Assembly: GCA_031259655.1 (NCBI GenBank)
Contig: JAIRLF010000348.1
Span: 1-7,231 of the forward strand
DNA length: 7,231 nt
Reading direction: 5' to 3'
From: Prevotellaceae bacterium
GTDB taxonomy: Bacteria; Bacteroidota; Bacteroidia; Bacteroidales; UBA932
The notes beneath the pieces were generated by a model. It saw only the letters and a list, made by a program, of their open reading frames with translations. It ran no database searches and had not been told where the DNA came from. The translations under genes were made by a program, and so were the position numbers. How positions within the stretch are numbered: the stretch's first letter is position 1; every line of letters starts with the position of its first letter. Below are positions 1-5,868 of the stretch, piece after piece.

Positions 1-651
1 AATCAAATCGAGCCGGTGTTGGAACCATTTCAGGTCAGTCCAAGCGTTTTCGACAGTTACGACCCCGAAAATATTGAGGAAACCCCATTGTTATTCCAGA
101 CCGGTTATTTGACAATCAAACAAAAAATCAAGTTATCGTTGGAATGTACTCAATACGTTCTCGGAATGCCTAACAAGGAAGTCAAAGTATCGTTTCTTGA
201 ATATTTGCTGAATGCCTACACCGAATATCCGTTGTATCAAATCAGTGGATTCGTGGAAAACATGCAACAACAAATATACAAGGGCGACACATCCGCTCTG
301 GAACAGAATCTTCGCATGCTGCTTGCTCATATCCCGAGTATCCTTCACGTCGAAGCAGAAAAATACTATCATTCGCTGTTTCTGCTGTTGATGAAAATGC
401 TCGGATTCGATATTCAAGGCGAAATACTGACAAATATCGGACGTATCGACGCCGTATGGCATCAGCCCGGCTTGACTGTTGTCGCCGAAATCAAATATCA
501 CGCCGAAAAAGACATCGACAGCTTGTTGCGTGATGCAATGACGCAAATCTACGACCGTAAATATTACGAAGCATATCTTGATAAAAAAGTAGTGCTAATG
601 GCGGTAGCGTTTACGGGGAAAGAAGTGAAATGTGAACTGAAAACAGTATAA
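1..651 (+). CDS. PD-(D/E)XK nuclease-like protein, C-terminal part (AAA-ATPase-like / PDDEXK_9 type), 5' truncated by window edge
   Basis: The frame is open from base 1 (N-Q-I-E-P before the GTG at 16), so the gene starts left of the window; GTG at 16 is probably an internal Val. Numbering from that codon, the segment SYDPENIEETPLLFQTGYLTI (split over residues 14-34) is the linker typically found after the ATPase-like domain of this large Bacteroidales family. The nuclease fold follows: E116 in a helical HVEAEKYYHS stretch, E136, then G142-R-I-D145 and, after a beta strand, E158-I-K160. D145 and the ExK pair form a complete PD-(D/E)XK-type catalytic set, so this half looks intact. Full-length members usually run 500-600 residues; only about 216 are visible. 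Substrate and biological role of the family are poorly known; DNA cleavage is inferred from the motif. The stop is at 649-651. Confidence 0.85.
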   Translation, partial: NQIEPVLEPFQVSPSVFDSYDPENIEETPLLFQTGYLTIKQKIKLSLECTQYVLGMPNKEVKVSFLEYLLNAYTEYPLYQISGFVENMQQQIYKGDTSALEQNLRMLLAHIPSILHVEAEKYYHSLFLLLMKMLGFDIQGEILTNIGRIDAVWHQPGLTVVAEIKYHAEKDIDSLLRDAMTQIYDRKYYEAYLDKKVVLMAVAFTGKEVKCELKTV

Positions 652-669
652 ACAACAAAAATAGACGCC

Positions 670-780
670 ATGAAGAAAAAATTACCGACAGGAATGCAGC
701 CGTTTTCGCGATTACGGAGTGAAATTAATACCTGTAAAAACGACGATAAAGGGTTTTCGGACCTGATTGCAAAAAAATAA
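670..780 (+). pseudogene. Stump of a second AAA-ATPase-like/PDDEXK_9 gene (N-terminal remnant)
   Basis: ATG at 670 opens a 36-codon frame, 18 bp after the preceding stop and ending in TAA at 778-780. Its first residues, MKKKLPTGMQPFSRLRSE, resemble the usual N-terminus of the AAA-ATPase-like family to which the preceding gene belongs (pattern M-K-K-hydrophobic-P-x-G-h-Q-x-F-x-x-h-R). Where the family continues with a Y/VDKT segment and a Walker-type region, this frame instead reads INTCKNDDKGFSDLIAKK and stops. I infer a tandem paralogue of which only the N-terminal codons survive, the rest being lost and replaced by the repeat-bearing spacer. The alternative is a small unrelated lysine-rich peptide. 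The resemblance is from memory of the family, not from an alignment. Confidence 0.45.
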
Positions 781-815
781 AAGGTGTTATAAGAAAAACA
801 ATAAGGGTTATTTGA

Positions 816-998
816 ATGAAAAATAAAAGCAATAGCGGGAAAATTTCCGGCAACAGCGGGAAAACTTCCGGCAATAGCGGAAAAACTTCCGGCAATAGCG
901 GGAAAACTTCCGGCAATAGCGGGAAAACTTCCGGCAATAGCGGGAAAACTTCCGGCAATAGCGGGAAAAACCCGATTAATTCAATTCAGAAATTTTAA
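816..998 (+). CDS. Possible 60-residue repeat peptide, (NSGKTSG)n; coding status doubtful
   Basis: ATG at 816 is preceded by AAGGG at 803-807, about 8 nt upstream, and opens a frame of 60 codons. Because the underlying repeat is 21 bp, the frame stays in register and reads NSGKxSG heptads from residue 6 to about residue 47, then NSGKNPINSIQKF and TAA. The product would be very rich in Asn, Ser, Gly and Lys, basic, with no hydrophobic segment, and therefore probably disordered. Substitutions between units give K-I-S in unit 1 and are otherwise mostly silent (AAT/AAC, GGG/GGA). That is compatible with translation but is also expected for a young repeat. The frame ends 10 bp before the permease ATG, so it could act as a leader. 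The minus strand is open through the repeat too (LPEVFPL heptads), which weakens the coding argument. Confidence 0.25.
   Translation: MKNKSNSGKISGNSGKTSGNSGKTSGNSGKTSGNSGKTSGNSGKTSGNSGKNPINSIQKF
831..970 (+). repeat. 21-bp tandem repeat, six full units and a partial seventh
   Basis: Full units start at 831, 852, 873, 894, 915 and 936, and a seventh breaks off after about 13 bp from 957. Units 4, 5 and 6 are identical. Unit 1 carries ATTTCC instead of ACTTCC, unit 2 has AACAGC for AATAGC, and unit 3 has GCGGAAAA for GCGGGAAA. Each unit contains GGAA-AAC-TTCC, a small inverted repeat. Homogeneous central units and diverged edges are the usual signature of an array that changes copy number by slippage or recombination. 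It lies in the spacer upstream of the permease gene and could affect its expression. Confidence 0.95.
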
Positions 999-1008
999 TT
1001 TTATAGAT

Positions 1009-3297
1009 ATGATAAAACATTATTTAAAAGTATCGTTCCGCAATTTACGGAAGTACAAGTATCAGACGCTTGTTAGCGTCGTTGGATTAGCTGTCGGGTT
1101 TGCATGTTTTGCTATGGCAGCGCTTTGGATACGTTACGAGATGTCGTACGACAGTTTCCACAAAGATGCAGACCGGATGTACTGCGTCTTCATGCCCGAC
1201 CCCTTCGGTCAGCATTCTGTTTCGAGAGAATCACGCTATCTCATGGCGGAACGTCTCAAAGCAACATTTCCCGAAGTCGCCGACGCTGCAACGCTTCTCC
1301 CGTTGAATTACGGGATTAAAATTGAGGAAATCAGTTTTAAAGCGGACTTGCTTGGAATTGATTCTTCGTTTTTCAACATGTTCGATGTAAAAGTCATCGC
1401 CGGAAGCATGGATTTCCTGATAGACGGAAATAAAAGTCTCGCTATTACCGACAAAAAAGCGCGACAACTGTTTGGCAACGAAAGCCCGCTCGGTAAAAAA
1501 GTCCGGTGGTTTCGCAGTGATTATACAGTCTGCGCCGTCGTTACAGATTTGCCAAAGCGAAGCAATTATCCTTTCGATTTCCTGCATGCGGTCCAAAAAT
1601 TAGATTGGAACATGACTAATGGCGAACATACGCTTGTCAAACTTGTCAAAGGCATCGATATCGAAGCGTTTAAGAAAAAACTGTACGAACATAAGATAAC
1701 CACCGGAATGGACTGGAACACATTCACTCATCTCAGTCTTGTTCCGCTTACATCGGTTCGCTACAAAGACCCGAACGTCGTATTGGATGTTAAACTTCAG
1801 CATATCGTTATTTTTTCCGTTGCCGGTCTGCTGCTTATTCTCTGTACGCTGTTCAATTATCTAACTCTTTTCGTCAGCCGTTTCAGGATACGGCAGCAGG
1901 AACTCGCTTTGCGGATTGTTTGCGGAGCGTCGAACCGGTCGCTGTTTGTGCTTCTGTCGGTGGAGTTTGTCGTTACGATGATAATTGCGCTGGTTGCCGG
2001 AGTATTGCTTATTCTGGCAATAGACCAACCGTTTCTTGAAATGTCGAAAATCAGGCTCGAACTGTCGGCAATATATCTCGAAGTTCTGACATACACCGGC
2101 GTGATTATCCTGATTTCGTTATTGACATTCATCTTGACGCTCGCCGTATTCCGTCGCCGGACACTGAACATCAGCATACGCCGGAGTAACAGAAAACTGT
2201 TTCGCAAGGCGTCTATCGTCGTTCAACTGATAATAAGTATAGTGTTCGCGTTCTGTACCGTCGTCATCCTGAAACAGATGTATCATCTTCACAACACCGC
2301 CGATCTGGGATTCGCTTTTAAGAATCGCGGTTCGATTATCGTTCATCAAATAGTCGATATGTCGTCGTTTAACAGTCAGATAAAACAGATACCCGAAATA
2401 ATCGAAACGGTAGAAACGAACGACCCCCTGTTACCTTTCTATGGCAAATCGTCCTGGGCAGAGGTGGACTGGACCGACAAACCGGAAAATGCAGCCCCCG
2501 TAACTATCGAATGGATGTCTGTTTCGGAGCAGTTTCTGTCGTATTACGAAATCAAAACCGTCGAAGGGGAACTGTTGAAAGACCATGAGAAGGGTTTCAT
2601 GATAAACGAATCGGCGGCAAAAGCCTTCGGATGGCACACCGCTGTCGGCAAATCGTTTGGCAACCGCGCTCCAATAATCGGCGTCATAAAAAACATCTGC
2701 AATCTGTCGCCAACCATTCCGCCGCGCCCCGCCTGTTACAAATACGGTACAAGCAGTTTGTTCGGTCATTCGACGCTTATGTTTAAATATGCCGAAGGGA
2801 CATGGGAATCGTGTAAAAGAAAAATCGAAGAAGTTATCAGTAAACATCCCCACAACAGTTATCGCCTGTCCAACACCGAAGAAGAATACGACAAATTCCT
2901 GAAATCGGAAAATACTTTGCTCAAAATCCTTACTCTGGTGTCGCTGGTGTGCGTGATAGTATGCGTTTTCGGGTTCGTATCGATGGTGTCGCTCACCTGC
3001 GAGGAACGTCGAAAAGAAATCGCTATCCGCAAAATCAACGGAGCAACTATCAAAGATATTCTCGATATTTTCTTCAAAGAATATCTGACATTGCTGATTG
3101 TCGGAGCAATGATTGCTTTTCCCGTCGGTTATCTGATTATGAAACGCTGGCTCGAAAATTATGTCGTTCAAACGGAAATGAGCGCATGGATTTATGTGGC
3201 AATATTACTGGCGCTGATAACAGCAATAATAGTTTGTGTCGGCGGACGGGTTTACAGAACAAGTCGCGAAAATCCGGCAGATTCAATCAAAGGGTAG
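1009..3297 (+). CDS. FtsX/MacB-like ABC transporter permease (eight-helix Bacteroidota type)
   Basis: 762 residues, complete from ATG 1009 to TAG 3295-3297. Hydrophobic segments lie at about 20-43, 264-290, 312-338, 356-381, 400-422, 638-662, 688-712 and 725-747. This is the duplicated plan of one helix, a large periplasmic MacB_PCD-like domain (about 45-260) and an FtsX three-helix unit, then the same again with a second periplasmic domain (about 425-635). The conserved cytoplasmic stretches that contact the ATPase are visible: RIRQQELALRIVCGAS (293-308) and EERRKEIAIRKINGAT (665-680), and the C-terminus ends ENPADSIKG. Relatives pair with a separate LolD/MacB-type ATPase and move or extrude peptides, lipids or antimicrobials, or act in stress sensing. 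No ATPase gene is visible here, so the substrate is unknown. The N-terminus MIKHYLKVSFRNLRKYK is the standard start of the family, supporting ATG 1009. Confidence 0.93.
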   Translation: MIKHYLKVSFRNLRKYKYQTLVSVVGLAVGFACFAMAALWIRYEMSYDSFHKDADRMYCVFMPDPFGQHSVSRESRYLMAERLKATFPEVADAATLLPLNYGIKIEEISFKADLLGIDSSFFNMFDVKVIAGSMDFLIDGNKSLAITDKKARQLFGNESPLGKKVRWFRSDYTVCAVVTDLPKRSNYPFDFLHAVQKLDWNMTNGEHTLVKLVKGIDIEAFKKKLYEHKITTGMDWNTFTHLSLVPLTSVRYKDPNVVLDVKLQHIVIFSVAGLLLILCTLFNYLTLFVSRFRIRQQELALRIVCGASNRSLFVLLSVEFVVTMIIALVAGVLLILAIDQPFLEMSKIRLELSAIYLEVLTYTGVIILISLLTFILTLAVFRRRTLNISIRRSNRKLFRKASIVVQLIISIVFAFCTVVILKQMYHLHNTADLGFAFKNRGSIIVHQIVDMSSFNSQIKQIPEIIETVETNDPLLPFYGKSSWAEVDWTDKPENAAPVTIEWMSVSEQFLSYYEIKTVEGELLKDHEKGFMINESAAKAFGWHTAVGKSFGNRAPIIGVIKNICNLSPTIPPRPACYKYGTSSLFGHSTLMFKYAEGTWESCKRKIEEVISKHPHNSYRLSNTEEEYDKFLKSENTLLKILTLVSLVCVIVCVFGFVSMVSLTCEERRKEIAIRKINGATIKDILDIFFKEYLTLLIVGAMIAFPVGYLIMKRWLENYVVQTEMSAWIYVAILLALITAIIVCVGGRVYRTSRENPADSIKG

Positions 3298-3347
3298 AAG
3301 GGTAGAAGGGTAGAAGGCGCGAATGCACGAAGGCACGAAGGGTAGAA
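3292..3347 (+). repeat. 8-bp GGGTAGAA tandem repeat overlapping the permease stop codon
   Basis: GGGTAGAA occurs at 3292-3299, 3300-3307, 3308-3315 and again at 3340-3347. The copies are separated by a segment with two GCACGAAG-like copies (about 3325-3339). The permease ends AAA GGG TAG, so its last Gly codon and its stop are bases of the first repeat unit. Expansion or contraction of the array would leave the protein end unchanged as long as one unit remains. Confidence 0.85.
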
Positions 3348-3371
3348 GGGTGTCTGGAAGTGGTCGATAGG

Positions 3372-3638
3372 GGTCATTCCCCACAGGAAATGAGGCTTTT
3401 TTTTTCAAAATAGGGTCATTCCCCACAGGAAATGAGGCTTTTTTTTTCAAAATATGGTCATTCCCCACAGGAAACGGGGCTTTTTTTTCAAAATATGGTC
3501 ATTCCCCACAGGAAACGAGGCTTTTTTTTCAAAATATGGTCATTCCTCACAGGAAATGGGGCTTTTTTTTCAAAATAAGGTCATTCCCTACAGGAAATGG
3601 GGCTTTTTTTAAAAAAAAATGGTTCTACAGGAAATTGT
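3372..3638 (+). repeat. 41/42-bp tandem repeat, six units plus a degenerate seventh, with hairpin and T-tract
   Basis: Units begin with GGTCATTCC at 3372, 3414, 3456, 3497, 3538 and 3579; a degenerate seventh (GGTTCTACAGGAAAT) starts at 3621. Period is 42, 42, 41, 41, 41, 42, varying with the length of the T-run (9, 9, 8, 8, 8, 7). Each unit reads GGTCATTCC, CCACA, GGAAA, a variable (T/C)GRGG stretch, C, the T-run and CAAAATA. In units 1, 2, 5 and 6 the left part can pair with the right (CATTCC with GGAAATG, one bulged A); unit 3 instead allows CCCC with GGGG. A hairpin followed by GGC and seven to nine T is terminator-like on the plus strand, just downstream of the permease. The 41-bp spacings break the only open frame (minus strand), so the array is not coding. 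Confidence 0.92.
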
Positions 3639-3665
3639 GTGGAAAAAACTTGGTATCTTTATCCA

Positions 3666-3675
3666 CAGATTTACG
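3666..3675. repeat. CAGATT decamer, left flank of the group II intron
   Basis: CAGATTTACG abuts the intron at 3676. On the intron-coding strand it is the first ten bases of the 3' exon. It matches the decamers CAGATTAACA and CAGATTTTGT on the other side of the intron at 5628-5647, and joins them in exact 10-bp register if 3676-5627 is removed. Confidence 0.8.
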
Positions 3676-3718
3676 GTAGAGTAGAGCGGAGAGACTTCAA
3701 TAATAAGTCTCCCCTACC
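3676..3718 (-). ncRNA. Group II intron domain VI with candidate branch-point A
   Basis: On the minus strand GGGGAGACTT (3714-3705) pairs over ten positions, with one G-U, with AAGTCTCTCC (3697-3688) around the loop ATTATTG. The 3' tail to the intron end at 3676 contains an A at 3682, seven nucleotides from the 3' splice site. This is the usual position of the bulged branch adenosine that attacks the 5' splice site to form the lariat. The exact bulge geometry was judged by eye only. Confidence 0.7.
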
Positions 3719-3726
3719 CCCTCATC

Positions 3727-3759
3727 AATCCGTACGTGCGGTTTTCCCGCATACGGCTT
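3727..3759 (-). ncRNA. Group II intron domain V (catalytic hairpin)
   Basis: Read on the minus strand from 3759 to 3727, the stretch folds as AAGCCGUA paired with UACGGAUU, an upper helix UGCGG paired with CCGCA, a GAAAA loop, and a two-nucleotide bulge (CG) on the 3' side. This is the domain V layout, with the AGC catalytic triad near the 5' end. Total length is 33 nt where 34 is usual. One departure from the standard pattern is that the triad G faces an A instead of a U, unless that A bulges out so that G pairs with the next U. Domain V with domain I forms the ribozyme core that binds the catalytic metal ions. Confidence 0.85.
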
Positions 3760-3796
3760 TCGTGTAACTTTCGTCGGGCGCATTCCTCAGTAGAAC

Positions 3797-5158
3797 TCAA
3801 AGTCCGTATTTTAATACATCTATCATTCCGTATTTTTGGACTAATAAATCGTATGCCTGTTGTCCATACAGGCTACTGCGACGTTGGCTCTTGCGGTTAT
3901 AGTACCGATAAAGCCGGTTTGTCAAATAATGCCGCAGACGCCTGCGGCTATGTTTGGTATAACTGACTTTGGGAACAGTGTAATAGTTTAGCCATCCTTG
4001 CAATATCAGATTCAGGTCTCCGGCTATTTGACGGGCTTTTAGGTGACCGTGTCGATGAAGGTAATCTTTTACCTTGTCTCGAAGTTTCTGCTCTGATTTT
4101 TTACTCGGGTGGATATTAAGGTATTTGTGACTGCCTCCGTTGAGGTCTTTATCGTAACGTATCGTGAATCCTAAAAAGTTGAACGGTGTTTCACGTGCTG
4201 TGACTTTTCGGGTTTTCGTTTCGTTGAGTGTGAGACCCATTCGGGATAGTAGTGTCTTTAAGTATGTTTCCGCTTCTGCATTTATCGTTTTCCCTATTAA
4301 TATGAAATCGTCTGCATAGCGGATAATACTTAATCCTGTTCGTTGAAATACTCCGCCTGTGCGGTTTACTGCCTTATCTATCAAATTCATATAGATGTTC
4401 GCTAGTAAGGGGGAAATAACGCCGCCTTGCGGTGTGCCGGCAACGTTTTTCTTCCCGCCTGTGAACTGTCCGTCTGATTCGGATACTGGCGCTTTTAACC
4501 ACTGTTTTATTAGCCAGAGTATACGTGGGTCACTTATTCGCTGTTTAAGTACTGTTAGTAATTTATCGTGCGGTATCGTGTCAAAATACTTCGACAAATC
4601 CGCATCGTAAACTGCGTATTCCCCGTTTGACAGGTGCTTTTTGATTGCGAGTATGGCATCGCCGGCGCCTCTGTTGGGACGGAAGCCATAAGAACTCTCT
4701 TCAAAGTCTGCCTCAAAAATCGGTTCTAAAATCAGTTTACAGGCTGCCTGAACTATACGGTCGCGTACCGTCGGGATACCAAGCGGGCGTTTATCCCCGT
4801 TTCCTTTGGGTATCCAGACGCGACGTACGGCTTGTGCGCGATACGTCCGCTTACGAAGGTCTTCCGACAGATTGCGTAGATAGACTTCCATATCCGTTTG
4901 GGACAGGGTTTCTATCGTGACGCCGTCTACGCCGGCGCTCCCGCCGTTAGTGCGTACTTCTTCCCAGGCATATCGTAATATGTAGGGCAGAAATACTTTG
5001 TCATACAGTATGTAAAACTTCGATCCGCTTGCCTGCTTGGCACGCCGATATAGATTCGCCTGTAACAAATGTGTCCGGTCTCGGTAGTTGAGCATCTGCT
5101 TGGACAGATACGTTATACCTTCTGCTCTCTGATGATATATATTCAATTCTGCGTTCAT
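3797..5158 (-). CDS. ltrA: Group II intron reverse transcriptase/maturase, no HNH endonuclease domain
   Basis: 453 residues, ATG at 5158 to TGA at 3799-3797. An ATG 11 nt upstream runs straight into a stop, so ATG 5158 is the likely start. The protein reads intron RNA into DNA and helps it fold for splicing. RT fingers/palm occupy about 60-335: VRRVWIPKGNGDKRPLGIPT (111-130), YGFRPNRG (157-164), DADLSKYFD with catalytic D187, QGGVISPLLANIYMN (244-258), and YADD at 281-284 giving D283 and D284. A maturase (X/GIIM) region follows with GWLNYY at 388-393 and a very basic stretch around 404-428. After it the protein ends within 25 residues, with no H-N-H zinc-binding endonuclease. Relatives without that domain usually prime from nascent strands at replication forks; that this one does so is inference. 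It is the only gene in the intron, in domain IV. Confidence 0.96.
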   Translation of the reverse strand: MNAELNIYHQRAEGITYLSKQMLNYRDRTHLLQANLYRRAKQASGSKFYILYDKVFLPYILRYAWEEVRTNGGSAGVDGVTIETLSQTDMEVYLRNLSEDLRKRTYRAQAVRRVWIPKGNGDKRPLGIPTVRDRIVQAACKLILEPIFEADFEESSYGFRPNRGAGDAILAIKKHLSNGEYAVYDADLSKYFDTIPHDKLLTVLKQRISDPRILWLIKQWLKAPVSESDGQFTGGKKNVAGTPQGGVISPLLANIYMNLIDKAVNRTGGVFQRTGLSIIRYADDFILIGKTINAEAETYLKTLLSRMGLTLNETKTRKVTARETPFNFLGFTIRYDKDLNGGSHKYLNIHPSKKSEQKLRDKVKDYLHRHGHLKARQIAGDLNLILQGWLNYYTVPKVSYTKHSRRRLRHYLTNRLYRYYNRKSQRRSSLYGQQAYDLLVQKYGMIDVLKYGL

Positions 5159-5627
5159 TTATTCATTCAAATCATATTTACACTAATGCTCCTTCGCTAC
5201 GCACGTTTTTACCTTTTCGTGCATCTTTCACTAATATGAGCATATCCGACTCCCGCGCCAATGTACGGGACAATACATTGCGTTCGGGGATCCCACGTTC
5301 ATGCGTTGTCTTGACTCTGCGCGCAATAGCATTTTACCCCGGATAGCCCCCGCTCCTTTAGTCGTTTTGACGGTCAACTTTTTCTTTCGCTTCTATCTGT
5401 AAGCAGGGTGACAGGCTTAATCGCATCTGAGTGACTGGCCGCTATCTATAGTGTAACGAGGCTTGACTGCTGCAGCTCGCAAAGCGCATCTCGGCGGGCT
5501 TCGTAGCGGGAATCTCTTCCCGAATACGCCGCTTCGACTTCATCCCGAACGACAAATTTGGATGTTTGTAACTTTCATACAAATAGACATTTATTATTAT
5601 TATATATACGCACGCCTCGTGGCGCAC
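5159..5627 (-). ncRNA. Group II intron domains I-III and start of domain IV
   Basis: This 469-base stretch between the intron 5' end and the maturase start has no credible gene; its short open frames are incidental. It should form domain I (exon recognition), II and III. Two places carry CAGAU on the intron strand: 5429-5425 (within CUCAGAUGCG) and 5399-5395 (within UUACAGAUAG). Either could be EBS1 pairing with the last bases of the 5' exon, AAUCUG. The first lies about 200 nt into the intron, a plausible EBS1 position. Helix-level folding was not worked out. Confidence 0.75.
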
Positions 5628-5690
5628 CAGATTAACACAGATTTTGTCAACTCTTGTCTATCGATTTATTCAGATTTACACAGATTTTAT
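5628..5690. repeat. CAGATT decamer repeats flanking the intron on its right side
   Basis: CAGATTAACA (5628-5637) and CAGATTTTGT (5638-5647) directly abut the intron. A second pair, CAGATTTACA (5671-5680) and CAGATTTTAT (5681-5690), follows after 23 bp. A weaker continuation with GATT at 5753, 5767, 5777 and 5787 keeps 10-bp spacing for its last three copies. On the other strand the unit reads AATCTG plus four variable bases. I recall similar AATCTGTG-type spacers in Bacteroidales genomes, but cannot verify that here. A 10-bp period is close to one helical turn. Confidence 0.75.
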
Positions 5691-5699
5691 GGATAATAT

Positions 5700-5745
5700 T
5701 GTGATGTCCCGTCAAAGACGACATCACATAATTTTCATTTTTTTT
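5700..5745 (+). terminator. Strong hairpin followed by a T-tract; terminator-like
   Basis: TGTGATGTC (5700-5708) pairs perfectly with GACATCACA (5720-5728). Inside, after a CC bulge, GTC (5711-5713) pairs with GAC (5717-5719) around AAA. The 12-bp stem is followed by ATTTTC and eight T (5738-5745), the layout of an intrinsic terminator on the plus strand. No plus-strand gene lies directly upstream except the permease beyond the intron, so it may stop read-through from there or be a leftover. A protein-binding palindrome is the alternative. Confidence 0.5.
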
Positions 5746-5840
5746 ATCTATAGATTTTATCTACACGATTAATATAGATTTACACCGATTTAGTGAAGCC
5801 AAATAAATAAGATATAACGAATAAATAAAATTCTGCTCAT

Positions 5841-5862
5841 AAGTCGCGCAGCGACGACACTT
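5841..5862. repeat. REP-like palindrome, copy 1
   Basis: A 22-bp element: AAGTC, then a GTCGC-GCA-GCGAC hairpin (5843-5855) overlapping that start, then GACACTT. It matches 5910-5931 at 20 of 22 positions; the two differing bases are partners in the stem. Confidence 0.65.
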
Positions 5863-5868
5863 TATTAA

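Larger units (their letters stand above)
3676..5627 (-). mobile_element. Complete group II intron, 1952 bp, encoding a reverse transcriptase/maturase
   Basis: On the minus strand the element starts at 5627 with GUGCGCCACGAGGCGUGCG, a good match to the GUGYG start of bacterial group II introns, with a small CGCC/GGCG hairpin right after it. It ends at 3676 with CUAC, the expected AY end. Domains I-III occupy about 5160-5627, the ORF lies in domain IV, and domains V and VI lie at 3727-3759 and about 3676-3718. Boundaries are independently supported because excision joins three decamer repeats in register (3666-3675 with 5628-5647). The ORF is uninterrupted and the RT active site is intact, so the element may still be mobile. 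Both flanking genes are on the plus strand, so their transcripts carry only its antisense; splicing needs minus-strand transcription. Insertion into intergenic DNA means it interrupts no gene. Confidence 0.92.

Noticed and set aside
725..958. Minus-strand open frame encoding LPEVFPL heptads
   Set aside because: It is the complement of the 21-bp repeat. It is open only because the period is a multiple of three, and outside the repeat it has no recognisable content.
2431..3171. Minus-strand frame of 246 codons
   Set aside because: It is a shadow of the permease coding sequence, rich in Phe and His as expected for complement reading, with no domain signature.
3283..3468. Minus-strand frame with a 14-residue repeat (KKKASFPVGNDPIL)
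   Set aside because: It covers only the first units of the 41/42-bp array; the 41-bp units break the frame, so it is not a selected protein repeat.
3372..3638. CRISPR array
   Set aside because: Units are contiguous with no unique spacers between them and no cas genes are present; it is a plain tandem repeat.
3797..5158. Retron, diversity-generating retroelement or defence-associated RT
   Set aside because: The GWLNYY maturase motif, YADD site, domain V/VI structures and GUGCG start identify a group II intron; there is no template/variable repeat pair or msr/msd-like element.
5463..5696. Short open frames over the intron 5' region on both strands
   Set aside because: They overlap domain I and the intron boundary and show no family resemblance or translation signals.
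5700..5728. CRP-like operator (TGTGA ... TCACA)
   Set aside because: The half-sites are 19 bp apart rather than about 6, the stem is continuous and a T-tract follows, so a hairpin explains it better.
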